Below are positions 1-7,706 of a DNA stretch of 64,000 nt, piece after piece. Every line of letters begins with the position of its first letter. Position 1 is the first letter of the stretch. The notes beneath the pieces are model-generated. The model saw only the letters and a program-made list of their open reading frames with translations, made no database searches and was not told the origin of the DNA. This stretch comes from an uncultured Candidatus Melainabacteria bacterium. Lineage in GTDB: Bacteria; Cyanobacteriota; Vampirovibrionia; Gastranaerophilales; Gastranaerophilaceae. The position numbers and the translations under genes were made by a program. The DNA lies in assembly GCA_934692625.1 (NCBI GenBank), contig CAKUUC010000001.1, positions 124,001 to 188,000 of the forward strand, given 5' to 3'.

Positions 1-16
1 AAACATTTTATGTCAT

Positions 17-45
17 GCAAGTTTGAAAAAACTTGCTTTTTATTT
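17..45 (+). terminator. Rho-independent terminator of an upstream gene
   Basis: An 8-bp perfect stem (GCAAGTTT / AAACTTGC) with a GAAA loop is followed by a T-rich tract. It most likely ends a plus-strand gene lying before the window. Confidence 0.75.
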
Positions 46-182
46 TGAATATATTGTTAAGTTTATTGATTATGTATAGTTACACCTTATAGTTTTTACA
101 TAAATTAATAAATTGTGCGCTAAAGCGCAAAATTTGCTACAAAAATTACTTTATAATAATGTAGGTAAAATAAGGTATTTTT

Positions 183-1937
183 ATGTTTATCAATTCCGCA
201 TACAATATCAATTCAAAATCTATTCAGGCTTTTCATGGTAGTAAAAATCAAAATTTGATGAATGCTGACATTATTAAGTCTGATAATTACGGACTTGATA
301 ATGATACTGTCGAAATAAAAAATACAGAAACTTCAGATGGTAATAAAAAATCAAAATTATTAAAATGGGGCACTATTGTTGGTAGTGGAATTGTTGCAAC
401 GGCAATAGGTTTACTTACTCACAAACATATTTCTACAAAAAATGCTAAAAAGGCTGCCGAAGAACTAAAAAAGATAAAATTACAAGAACTTGAAAATTTA
501 AGGGCAGAAAAATTAAAAGATGAAGCAAGAATTGCACAGGAAAAGGCACTTAATGCTCAAAAAGAAGCCAGAGAGAAAGCAATCCAAGTTGCAAAGCAAA
601 AAGCGGAACAAAAGGCTAAAGTAAAGGCAGAAAAGCAAGCAAAACTTGAAGCTGCAAGAAAAGCCGAAACTGCAAACAGAAATTTCAGATATAATACAGA
701 AAAAGAACTTGCTCAATATATTGACCCAGCGGAGGCAATTAGACTTAATACTCATAAATTAGATAGCGAAAGCCTTGCGGCTTTGGGCAAAAGAATTCAG
801 GAAAAGATTGAAAAAATAGATGTCTACGACTTTGGTCAAAAAATAAAAGATACTGAACCTCAAACAGTATTTAATGTTGTTTTTGAACAATTTGAAAAAT
901 GTCATAACAACGGTGGTAATGTGTCTGTTGATGATTTCTTAAAGACATTAGATAATGCAAAATCAAAAATGAATATAACTTATGACGATTTCAGAAGAAA
1001 AGGTTCGTATGGAACTTCAAATATTTATGATAAATTTTCTGATTATAAAAAATATATTGATGAAGTAGCAACAGAAATCAGAGCGACAAATAAAGAGGGT
1101 GAACCCGCTTTGGCTGTTGTTGAAAAGGCATTAAAATCTATTGAAAATAAAAAGATTGTAAGACAAAAATTTGTTAATGAAATTTCTCAACGTTATGACA
1201 AAGAGCTTGAGTTGATTCAAGGTCGTTTGCACTATGATGAAACTAATTTGCCGCCTATTACGCGAAACGTAACTATCAGTAATGAGGAAAAACAAAAACT
1301 TGTTGATGAACTTAACAGTATTATAAAAAGTGGTGGTGAACAATCAAATTATACTGTTGATACACCGTTATCAACATTGCAAGAGGCTTGGAAGAAAAAA
1401 TACATTTCTCTTCCTTTCTCTATGGATAATAAAATTGGCGAAACTGCAATTTTAGATCTTTTCCCTAGATATAGAAGTGGTATAACAAAAATAAATGGAG
1501 AAGATTTCAGATTTAAAACCTCAGGTAATTTTAAATATGAACCATTATATAGACAAATGCACATCGAAAATCCTGAGGAATTCGTAAAACAATTTGAAAA
1601 GATTGGTGGAGAATATGTTCCTGGCAAATTACAATCTTGTTCAAAAGAAAAATTATTCGGTGAAGCCTGGAACGGCACTTATAATTTTACGGAATGGAAT
1701 TCAGGTAATAATGTTAAATTCGTAATTCACCCTAAAGGGGCTATATCTAACGCTGCCGAAATTGGCGAAGGAAAATACGGCTGTTATGAGGCTATTTATT
1801 CCCCAGACTCAAAGTTTAGGATAGTTGGCACAATAAAACGAACTGTTACTCCTGAAATTATTAAAAAAGATATGCCTGATTTCAGAAATCAATTTAACGA
1901 TTTTACAAAATACGAAATTCATTTACAAGAAATTTAG
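183..1937 (+). CDS. orphan membrane-anchored coiled-coil protein
   Basis: I do not recognise this 584-residue protein. Residues 1-20 form a leader of the type Met-Phe-Ile-Asn-Ser with Ala-Phe-His-Gly at 16-19, resembling the start of the 837-residue protein at 21336. Residues about 62-79 are a single hydrophobic, Gly/Ala-rich membrane segment. Residues about 85-170 are a long Lys/Glu/Ala/Gln-rich helix, very probably a coiled coil. The rest looks globular and ends with a Trp/Gly-containing domain. A -10-like TATAAT lies at 152-157 and an AAGGT ribosome site precedes the ATG. It stands alone, convergent with the prepilin-like gene. Function unknown; an envelope-tethered or secreted protein is plausible. 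Confidence 0.8.
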   Translation: MFINSAYNINSKSIQAFHGSKNQNLMNADIIKSDNYGLDNDTVEIKNTETSDGNKKSKLLKWGTIVGSGIVATAIGLLTHKHISTKNAKKAAEELKKIKLQELENLRAEKLKDEARIAQEKALNAQKEAREKAIQVAKQKAEQKAKVKAEKQAKLEAARKAETANRNFRYNTEKELAQYIDPAEAIRLNTHKLDSESLAALGKRIQEKIEKIDVYDFGQKIKDTEPQTVFNVVFEQFEKCHNNGGNVSVDDFLKTLDNAKSKMNITYDDFRRKGSYGTSNIYDKFSDYKKYIDEVATEIRATNKEGEPALAVVEKALKSIENKKIVRQKFVNEISQRYDKELELIQGRLHYDETNLPPITRNVTISNEEKQKLVDELNSIIKSGGEQSNYTVDTPLSTLQEAWKKKYISLPFSMDNKIGETAILDLFPRYRSGITKINGEDFRFKTSGNFKYEPLYRQMHIENPEEFVKQFEKIGGEYVPGKLQSCSKEKLFGEAWNGTYNFTEWNSGNNVKFVIHPKGAISNAAEIGEGKYGCYEAIYSPDSKFRIVGTIKRTVTPEIIKKDMPDFRNQFNDFTKYEIHLQEI

Positions 1938-1939
1938 TC

Positions 1940-1966
1940 TTGAATGAAATATTTTTATTTCTTCAA
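1940..1966. terminator. hairpin between convergent genes
   Basis: An 11-bp AT-rich stem with a one-base bulge lies between the convergent genes ending at 1937 and 1955 and overlaps the latter stop codon. It could serve both strands, though the GC content is low for a strong terminator. Confidence 0.4.
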
Positions 1967-2638
1967 ATAATCAAATCTTCCATCTTTCAGAACCTTGTAT
2001 GCACACCCAAATCCTGTTTGGTTTTTGTTATTACAATCAAATTCTTGTGTTGGACCGTTAGGTGCTCCACCTGGAATTAGACCAACTGAATCATAATAAT
2101 GAAAAACAAAAAAATCCTTTCCCCATTGATTAGGACCTTGTGTCCCATTTGTATCTACATAGACTCTGATGAATTCACGAGAACCATCAGGCAATTTCCA
2201 ATAGTTTTCACCGGCTCTTAAAATAAGATGAGTACCATTAGATAAAACAACCTTATAATAAAATTGTTTATTTGCATAATTTTCTCTATTGTTATTGTTC
2301 AATTCTTTATAATATTGGTTTTTAACACATGCTTCATTTGTATCATTATGTCCGCAATCTACTAAAATTTTTAGATGTGGTCTTAATAAGTCTATAAGTT
2401 TTGCAACTCTGTCTTTTGATGAAATGTTACCATTATCAACAAAATCACTAAAAACACCCCCGTTATCTTCTGCCAATTTGAGTGATTGTGCTAACAGTGA
2501 GTACGTCTGTTTTAACTTGGTTACTGTCTGCCTTTCTCTAATATTTGTCAGTAGTGTTGGTATGGTTATTGCTGCAATTATTCCGACAATTCCGAGTGTT
2601 ATTAAAACTTCTGCTAGTGTAAACGCGTTTTTCTTCAA
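1955..2638 (-). CDS. type IV prepilin-like protein with N-methylation motif
   Basis: The 227-residue product starts with a class III (prepilin) signal: a short basic leader, Ala at -1, then Phe-Thr-Leu-Ala-Glu with the conserved Glu at +5, followed by a hydrophobic helix to about residue 30. Such proteins are processed by PilD-type peptidase and built into type IV pili or pseudopili. The C-terminal part has paired cysteines (two near residue 95-105, two near 200-212) that could form disulfides, as in minor pilins. The start is TTG, set five bases after GGGAGAG. It is a lone gene with no pilus assembly genes nearby. Ala rather than the usual Gly at -1 is notable. Confidence 0.85.
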   Translation of the reverse strand: MKKNAFTLAEVLITLGIVGIIAAITIPTLLTNIRERQTVTKLKQTYSLLAQSLKLAEDNGGVFSDFVDNGNISSKDRVAKLIDLLRPHLKILVDCGHNDTNEACVKNQYYKELNNNNRENYANKQFYYKVVLSNGTHLILRAGENYWKLPDGSREFIRVYVDTNGTQGPNQWGKDFFVFHYYDSVGLIPGGAPNGPTQEFDCNNKNQTGFGCAYKVLKDGRFDYLKK

Positions 2639-2726
2639 TTTGCTCTCCCTAATTAAAGTATATATTTAATATTAAATATATACTTTAAAAATGTCAACAG
2701 TTTATAAAATAATGTATTCTTAAAAT

Positions 2727-2939
2727 ATGGCATTATGTAATGAAATTAAAAAACTTATGATTGACTGTGATGTTACTCTTACGCAACTTGCGTTTGAAAT
2801 TTCCAAAGCGAAGAACAAACATTACACGGTTCAAAATTTATCCCAAAAACTGAAAAATAACACCCTGAATGCAAGTGAAATTGATATTATTTTAGGGGTG
2901 TTAAATTATCAAATACTTTTTTATCCGAAAAGTAAATAG
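2727..2939 (+). CDS. small helix-turn-helix-like protein
   Basis: Seventy residues. The pattern of hydrophobic positions, with Thr-Gln-Leu-Ala in the first helix of the putative HTH, Gln-Asn-Leu-Ser-Gln-Lys-Leu in the recognition helix, and Ile-Ile-Leu-Gly-Val-Leu after it, matches small XRE/Cro-type DNA-binding proteins. No Shine-Dalgarno sequence is visible and AT-rich -10-like hexamers lie close to the ATG. No neighbour suggests a target. It may be a stand-alone repressor; the family assignment rests on pattern only. Confidence 0.6.
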   Translation: MALCNEIKKLMIDCDVTLTQLAFEISKAKNKHYTVQNLSQKLKNNTLNASEIDIILGVLNYQILFYPKSK

Positions 2940-2986
2940 TTTTATTGTGGGTGCATTGAAACTCCTGTGACTGTATGTAAAAACAA

Positions 2987-3046
2987 ATTCTGAATAAGAT
3001 AAAATCAACGCAATTAAAATTGCTTGATTTTTAATCTTTTCAGAAT
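2987..3046. repeat. 60-nt imperfect inverted repeat
   Basis: The two halves are near-complete reverse complements. The outer arms are ATTCTGAA/TTCAGAAT, the middle pairs about 13 bp of AT-rich sequence, the inner arm is GCAATT/AATTGC, and there are three one- to two-base bulges. It lies between convergent genes and before a separate terminator hairpin, so it is not simply a terminator. It could be a small MITE-like or REP-like element, or a structured RNA. Confidence 0.55.
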
Positions 3047-3074
3047 GACGATTGCAATACCAGTGTATACCAAG

Positions 3075-3115
3075 TTTAAAGAGTCGGCATTGCGTTGTAA
3101 TGCCGACTCTTTAAA
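3075..3115. terminator. strong 17-bp hairpin, probably bidirectional terminator
   Basis: A perfect 17-bp stem with a 7-nt loop (GCGTTGT) and a central GAGTCGGCATT block lies between the plus-strand HTH gene and the 3' end of the epimerase gene. A/T runs flank both sides, so it can end transcription in both directions. Confidence 0.75.
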
Positions 3116-3138
3116 ACATTTAAAAAACTTACAAAACT

Positions 3139-4272
3139 CTATTTTTGTATTGATGTAAAGTATTCATTGATATAATACTCAATTGCTTTTGCGGAATTTC
3201 CTGTTCCATAAGGGTTTTGAGCCTTTAATCTTGTTGATTTTCTGTCTTTATCCAAGATTGAAGAACTAAATGAAACGATTTTATCGTATTCCGCACCAAC
3301 GAGTACAGAAACTCCGGCATCAATACCTTCTTGACGTTCTGTTTCGTAACGCATAACAAGAGTTGGGCAACCAAAAGATGGCGCTTCTTCTTGTATTCCA
3401 CCGGAATCTGTCAAGATTAATTTGGCATTCTTCATCAAATATACCAAATACGGGTAATCAAGCGGTTTTAGCAAATATACGTTTGAATATTCGCCGAGTC
3501 TTGAATAAACCTTACATTTAACATTCGGATTTGGGTGAACCGGAATAATAAATGTGTGGTCTGAATATTTTTTTACCAAATGTTCAATAGCATCAAGTAT
3601 TCGATCTATTCTTTCACCATGATTTTCACGTCTGTGAACGGTTATCAAAACTAATTTGTCATTAACTTCAATATCTTGTGATTTATAAAATTCTGCAGCT
3701 TTATTCATTGTTTCATCAGACAAGCAGAAAAGTGCATCAATAACTGTATTTCCGGTGACATGGATTATACTTTCCTGAATATCTTCTTTTAGTAATGCAT
3801 TTTTATTCTTTTCTGTTGGCGCAAAATGCATTGCGGCAACTCTTGATGTCATTTGGCGCATAACTTCTTCAGGGAACGGTTCATAGATATCATAAGAGCG
3901 CAATCCTGCTTCTACATGGAACACTGGAATTTTACGGTAAAAACTTGTTAAAGCACCGCATAATACCGTCATTGTATCACCTTGTACAATAGTTGCATCA
4001 ATTCTATTATCAGCAAAAACTTTGTCTAGTGATGTTAAAATTCTTGATTGAATTTCTACTAGAGTTTGGTTCTCTCTCATGCAATTCAAATTTATATCTG
4101 CTTGCAATCCAAAGTATGCAAGAGTTTGGTTAGACAACTCTTTTTGCTGTTCAGTGTTACAAATAATTACTCTGTAATTTTTCGGATATTTTTTTAGTTC
4201 CAATATTACGGGTGCCAATTTTATAACTTCTGGTCTTGTCCCGAAAACAAATAGTATATTCTTCTTATTCAT
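3139..4272 (-). CDS. wecB: UDP-N-acetylglucosamine 2-epimerase (non-hydrolysing)
   Basis: The 377-residue length and sequence fit the WecB/MnaA family, which interconverts UDP-GlcNAc and UDP-ManNAc in the cytoplasm. Visible landmarks are the N-terminal Phe-Gly-Thr-Arg-Pro-Glu motif, His-Val-Glu-Ala-Gly-Leu-Arg in the middle, Thr-Val-His-Arg-Arg-Glu-Asn, and the nucleotide-binding Asp-Ser-Gly-Gly-Ile-Gln-Glu-Glu-Ala near the C-terminus. The product is the donor sugar for TagA/WecG-type transferases, one of which is encoded at 45545-46261. The gene stands alone. It has a TATAAT at 4284-4289 only 11 bases before the ATG and no Shine-Dalgarno site, so its mRNA is probably nearly leaderless. Confidence 0.96.
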   Translation of the reverse strand: MNKKNILFVFGTRPEVIKLAPVILELKKYPKNYRVIICNTEQQKELSNQTLAYFGLQADINLNCMRENQTLVEIQSRILTSLDKVFADNRIDATIVQGDTMTVLCGALTSFYRKIPVFHVEAGLRSYDIYEPFPEEVMRQMTSRVAAMHFAPTEKNKNALLKEDIQESIIHVTGNTVIDALFCLSDETMNKAAEFYKSQDIEVNDKLVLITVHRRENHGERIDRILDAIEHLVKKYSDHTFIIPVHPNPNVKCKVYSRLGEYSNVYLLKPLDYPYLVYLMKNAKLILTDSGGIQEEAPSFGCPTLVMRYETERQEGIDAGVSVLVGAEYDKIVSFSSSILDKDRKSTRLKAQNPYGTGNSAKAIEYYINEYFTSIQK

Positions 4273-4283
4273 ATCTGTAGTTT

Positions 4284-4289
4284 ATTATA
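4284..4289 (-). promoter_or_regulatory. -10 hexamer giving a near-leaderless wecB mRNA
   Basis: TATAAT on the minus strand. A start point about seven bases downstream leaves roughly five bases before the wecB ATG, and no ribosome site is present. Confidence 0.5.
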
Positions 4290-4392
4290 AAAATCATATT
4301 TTTACAATTAAACAAATAAATAAAATTAATAGTCATTTATGCAATATGAATTTTGTTCTTTGCTATTTAATATAGTGCAAAAAGGGGGCTAT

Positions 4393-4626
4393 ATGTACGA
4401 TTTGTATATTTTGAATTCTTGTCCTTACTGTCAAAAGGTTATGGACTTTCTAAACTCTAAAAATATTAAGTATCACAAGTTTGATACATCGAATAAAGAT
4501 AATGTATTAAGATTACTGACAATTGGTGGTAAGGATCAGGTTCCGTTTTTGTACAATGATGAAACTGACGATAAAATCTATGAATCTGACGATATTATAA
4601 AGTATGTAGAAAAAAATAACGGGTAA
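4393..4626 (+). CDS. glutaredoxin-like thiol oxidoreductase
   Basis: Seventy-seven residues with the thioredoxin-fold pattern of glutaredoxins: Cys-Pro-Tyr-Cys at residues 9-12, a cis-Pro motif Gln-Val-Pro-Phe in the middle, and a C-terminal Glu-Ser-Asp-Asp-Ile helix. I start at 4393 because AAAGGGGG sits just upstream; a longer start at 4339 has no ribosome site and adds residues that do not fit the fold. Only four bases separate it from the next gene, a hybrid-cluster-protein homologue, so the two are almost surely co-transcribed. A redox role toward that protein or another partner is inferred. Confidence 0.88.
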   Translation: MYDLYILNSCPYCQKVMDFLNSKNIKYHKFDTSNKDNVLRLLTIGGKDQVPFLYNDETDDKIYESDDIIKYVEKNNG

Positions 4627-4630
4627 TATT

Positions 4631-6229
4631 ATGCTTAATAATAAAAATACTGATACAAATGAATGTACCTCTCGTGCAACTTGCACACTCTCGCCTACAA
4701 TTGCGGCATTAGAAAGTCTTGCGGTAATGTTTCTTAAACATTTGAGCTTTTATTTGCTTGAATTGAAAAAGTTAGGCGCGATTAATGTACAAATTCAACA
4801 AGAAATTATTGATATTTTGGCCAGTCTTGTTGCTGTTAATGAATATAGCGAAAATGAATTATATAATATTGTAGTAAATGAGTATTTTATTCTGGATGAG
4901 GTTAAGAATACTTATTCAAACCTCTCTAAAGAACGAGAAACAGATGCAAAATCTCTTATTTTACCTGTAGAATTTACCGAAAAAACGACATTAGCGCAAG
5001 CAATTTCTATGGGTGAAAAAATAATGCTAACAGAGGAAAAAGTATCGCTAAAAAAGAATCTGTTGGCTATTCTGTTAATTGCATTGCAAAGTATTAGCAT
5101 AAATTTTGGCAATTATTCTAAATTAAAAGATTTTGATACAAAGTTGTTTTATCAAATTATTACGGCGATAAATCGATTTAACTCTGATGATATTTCAATA
5201 AAAACAATAAAAAATGAAATTATAAAAATAGTAAATTCTGATTTTGAGCTTCAAATTAATTTGGCAAATGATTTTCTGCTGCACTTTGGAGATATTTCAA
5301 AGGTTTTAGTTTCGCATTCTACCCGTAAAGGGAAGGCGATTCTTGTTTCTGGTAACAACTTTACCAGCCTTTATGAAGTATTGAAACTTGCAAAAGAGAA
5401 TAATATAGATGTCTACACGCATTCTAATCTTTTGATTGCGCATGCTTTAGGGCTATTTAACAAGTTTGAAAACTTGCAAGGACATTTTGGTAGTAAAACA
5501 GAAAATTGTATTCTCGATTTTGCGACTTTCCCTGGGGCAATTTTGATGACAAAAAATTTCAGAAATAACACTGAGTATTTGTATCGTGGCAGAATATTTT
5601 CAAATGATTATATTGTACCTAAAGGTGTTACCAAAATAGAAAATAACGATTTTTCACCAATTATAGAAAGTTCGTTGTCTGCAAAAGGGTTTTCAAAGGG
5701 TAAATCTAAAGAAGACACTTTGCTAGGTTATGACGAACCCGAAATTGTTACAAAATTTGCACAAATAGCACAAAAGTTAGAGGTTGGGCAAATCTCCAGA
5801 TTGTATATTGTTGGTATTGATGCTCTTTTAGAACGTGAAACTGCTTATTATGAGAAGTTTTTGAAATGTCTGAAAGACGATGAATTTGCGATAACTTTTT
5901 CCTATGATGTTCAAAGAGAAAATGTTTTAGCTATCAATGTTGGAAACTTTATTCCTCTTATGAGTAGGCTGTTGAGTCAATTTTTCAGACATGCGGATAT
6001 TTCAAACGATAAAATATCTTTCTTTTTTACAACTTGCGATGTGATGACTTTATCTTCAATTATTTTATTGGCTTCAAAAGGTGCAAAAAATATTTATATG
6101 TCGCAATGTGTTCCAACTATTGTTAATCCTGCAACATTTAATACTTTTATTAGTGAATATAATGTAAATATTACTTCTACTCCTAAAAAAGATTTGGAAA
6201 AACTTAGACAAAAAAATAAGGCATCCTAA
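4631..6229 (+). CDS. hybrid cluster protein (Hcp) homologue lacking the metal ligands
   Basis: The 532-residue protein aligns over residues about 235-510 with Hcp/hydroxylamine reductase: Val-Asp-Val-Tyr-Thr-His-like, Phe-Pro-Gly-Ala-Ile-Leu-Met-Thr, Asp-Phe-Ser-Pro-Ile-Ile-Glu and Gly-Ala-Lys-Asn-Ile are all recognisable. Yet the residues that hold the hybrid Fe-S-O cluster are replaced. Using D. vulgaris numbering recalled from memory, His244 is Asn242, Glu268 is Asn266, Cys312 is Phe310, Cys406 is Asp397, Cys434 is Tyr425, Cys459 is Phe440 and Glu494 is Asp470. Spacings 24, 44 and 28 match exactly. The N-terminal cysteine cluster motif is also absent. The fold is kept and the ORF is intact, so this is probably a cluster-free protein with a new job rather than a decaying gene. 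It is coupled to the glutaredoxin-like gene. Confidence 0.85.
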   Translation: MLNNKNTDTNECTSRATCTLSPTIAALESLAVMFLKHLSFYLLELKKLGAINVQIQQEIIDILASLVAVNEYSENELYNIVVNEYFILDEVKNTYSNLSKERETDAKSLILPVEFTEKTTLAQAISMGEKIMLTEEKVSLKKNLLAILLIALQSISINFGNYSKLKDFDTKLFYQIITAINRFNSDDISIKTIKNEIIKIVNSDFELQINLANDFLLHFGDISKVLVSHSTRKGKAILVSGNNFTSLYEVLKLAKENNIDVYTHSNLLIAHALGLFNKFENLQGHFGSKTENCILDFATFPGAILMTKNFRNNTEYLYRGRIFSNDYIVPKGVTKIENNDFSPIIESSLSAKGFSKGKSKEDTLLGYDEPEIVTKFAQIAQKLEVGQISRLYIVGIDALLERETAYYEKFLKCLKDDEFAITFSYDVQRENVLAINVGNFIPLMSRLLSQFFRHADISNDKISFFFTTCDVMTLSSIILLASKGAKNIYMSQCVPTIVNPATFNTFISEYNVNITSTPKKDLEKLRQKNKAS

Positions 6230-6247
6230 AAAGGATACCTTATTTTT
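6213..6247. terminator. bidirectional terminator between the Hcp-like gene and rpsG
   Basis: AATAAGG-ATCC pairs with GGAT-CCTTATT around a short A-rich loop, flanked by an A run and a T run. It overlaps the stop codon of the plus-strand gene and lies 20-60 bases beyond the rpsG stop. Confidence 0.75.
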
Positions 6248-6269
6248 GAATTCATTTATAAATAACGAA

Positions 6270-6740
6270 TTAGTATCTGTAATGAGCGAAAGCTTTGTTA
6301 GCTTCAGCCATTTTGTGAGTATCTTCACGTTTTTTGCAAGCAGAACCTTGTCCGTTAGAAGCATCTAATAATTCGTTAGTCAATTTATCGATGAACGACT
6401 TTCCGCCTCTTTTCTTAGCAGATTCAATCAACCAAGAAGAAGCAAGAGCGAAACCTCTGTCAGCCTTAACTTCGATAGGTACTTGGTAAGTAGAACCACC
6501 AATACGACGAGCCTTAACTTCTAACAAAGGAGTAGCATTTGTCATTGCTTTTTGGAAAGTTTCGATAGGATCTTCATTAGTTCTTTCTTTAATTCTTTCC
6601 ATTGTGCCGTAGAAAATCTTTTCTGCTAAAGATTTTTTACCACGACGCATAATTCTGTTGATGAATTTTGAAATATCAACGCTGTTATATACTGGATCTG
6701 CTAAAGGTATTCTTCTTGCAGGTTTAGAACGTCTTGACAT
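6270..6740 (-). CDS. rpsG: 30S ribosomal protein S7
   Basis: A 156-residue S7, the usual bacterial length, starting Met-Ser-Arg-Arg-Ser and ending in the Ala-His-Tyr-Arg-Tyr tail typical of the family. S7 nucleates assembly of the 30S head and contacts the E-site tRNA. Its ATG overlaps the rpsL stop by one base (TAATG), so translation is coupled. The fusA and tuf genes that usually follow in the str operon are absent: a terminator and a convergent gene come next. Without an rpsL-rpsG spacer, an E. coli-type S7 operator between the genes is not possible. Confidence 0.98.
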   Translation of the reverse strand: MSRRSKPARRIPLADPVYNSVDISKFINRIMRRGKKSLAEKIFYGTMERIKERTNEDPIETFQKAMTNATPLLEVKARRIGGSTYQVPIEVKADRGFALASSWLIESAKKRGGKSFIDKLTNELLDASNGQGSACKKREDTHKMAEANKAFAHYRY

Positions 6741-7126
6741 TACTTCTTACCTCCCTTTGCATTTTTCTTAGCACCATATTTAGATCTGCTTTGTGTACGG
6801 TTAGCAACACCTGCGGTATCTAATGTACCACGAACGATGTGATAACGAACACCAGGTAAATCCTTAACACGACCACCACGGATTAGAACAACACTGTGTT
6901 CTTGTAGGTTGTGACCGATACCTGGGATATATGAAGTTACTTCAAATCCGTTTGTCAATCTTACTCTGGCAACTTTTCTAAGTGCTGAGTTCGGTTTTTT
7001 AGGGGTTGTTGTGTAAACCCTTGTACAAACTCCACGTCTTTGAGGACAATTCATCAAAGCTGGAGATTTAGTTTTGTCTTGTAGCTTTTTACGTTCTGAG
7101 CGTACAAGTTGGTTAATAGTTGGCAT
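6740..7126 (-). CDS. rpsL: 30S ribosomal protein S12
   Basis: A 128-residue S12 beginning Met-Pro-Thr-Ile-Asn-Gln-Leu-Val-Arg. It has the conserved decoding-centre segments Thr-Thr-Pro-Lys-Lys-Pro-Asn-Ser-Ala and [12 protein letters not shown]. The Lys in the Pro-Lys-Lys-Pro block is the position where streptomycin-resistance changes occur in other bacteria. I start at 7126 because AAAGGAGA sits five bases upstream. An in-frame start at 7204 would add 26 residues foreign to S12. The promoter at 7252-7280 leaves a leader of about 120 bases. Confidence 0.98.
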   Translation of the reverse strand: MPTINQLVRSERKKLQDKTKSPALMNCPQRRGVCTRVYTTTPKKPNSALRKVARVRLTNGFEVTSYIPGIGHNLQEHSVVLIRGGRVKDLPGVRYHIVRGTLDTAGVANRTQSRSKYGAKKNAKGGKK

Positions 7127-7251
7127 AATTTCTCCTTTTAATTTTACCAATTTGCCCTGCCTAAGTCTTACTGGGAACTTGGGCTTCGTATCCCGACTTA
7201 TCACGTTTGCATGTCAAAAATTCAGCACGAAATCTCGACTAGCTTATCTTA

Positions 7252-7280
7252 ATAAAACATCAACCAAAGCCGTTTGTCAA
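7252..7280 (-). promoter_or_regulatory. rpsL-rpsG promoter
   Basis: On the minus strand, a consensus TTGACA (7275-7280) is separated by exactly 17 bases from TTTTAT (7252-7257). Transcription would start near 7245, giving an approximately 120-nt leader before rpsL that could hold control structures. Confidence 0.55.
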
Positions 7281-7304
7281 CTGATTTTTAAGATATTTTA
7301 CCCA

Positions 7305-7706
7305 TTATGAATTGTGGTCAATAAGTTTTGAGATTGCATAAATTCTTGGATATTTACCGATAAGTGCAAATATTGCGCAATATGCAGTAATACCAAGGGT
7401 GAATGCTTGAACTAACGACCAACTAAAGAATATTGGTCTATTTAATAAGAATGTGATTTGTGCAACCAAATAATTTATTAATGGTATAAAACTCAAAAAT
7501 TTTGCAATCAATTCACAACCAAATGAAATACAAAAAAACAGTAAAGCAATAAAAATCGATTGCATTGCGTTAAATCTCAAAAATGGCGATACTGTTTTCT
7601 TTCTTATAGAAAACAATATTAACGCAATAAGCCCCCCCCACCCTGCAGTCAAATAAGAAATACAAGATAAGATATTATCGATTATACCGTTTGAATTTTT
7701 GCTCAT
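7305..7706 (-). CDS. Tic20-like membrane protein
   Basis: A 133-residue integral membrane protein with about four hydrophobic segments. The stretch Phe-Leu-Arg-Phe-Asn-Ala-Met-Gln-Ser after the first helix matches the hallmark of cyanobacterial Tic20-family proteins, relatives of the chloroplast inner-envelope import component. Its bacterial role is not established. The ATG overlaps the stop of the upstream TPR gene by one base (TAATG), so the two are co-translated. In a non-photosynthetic relative of Cyanobacteria this is an informative lineage marker. A generic four-helix DUF4870-like protein is the main alternative. Confidence 0.7.
   Translation of the reverse strand: MSKNSNGIIDNILSCISYLTAGWGGLIALILFSIRKKTVSPFLRFNAMQSIFIALLFFCISFGCELIAKFLSFIPLINYLVAQITFLLNRPIFFSWSLVQAFTLGITAYCAIFALIGKYPRIYAISKLIDHNS

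Noticed and set aside
112..131. Short GC palindrome (TGCGC-TAAA-GCGCA) upstream of the first gene as a terminator or operator
   Set aside because: No T tract follows and it is a single small stem; too little evidence to call.
7127..7204. Upstream in-frame extension of rpsL to 7204
   Set aside because: It would add 26 residues that S12 never has, and AAAGGAGA sits just before the ATG at 7126.
7627..7645. Run of eight Cs as a possible frameshift or phase-variable tract
   Set aside because: The Tic20-like reading frame is continuous through it and encodes the expected Gly-Trp-Gly-Gly; no second frame of interest arises.
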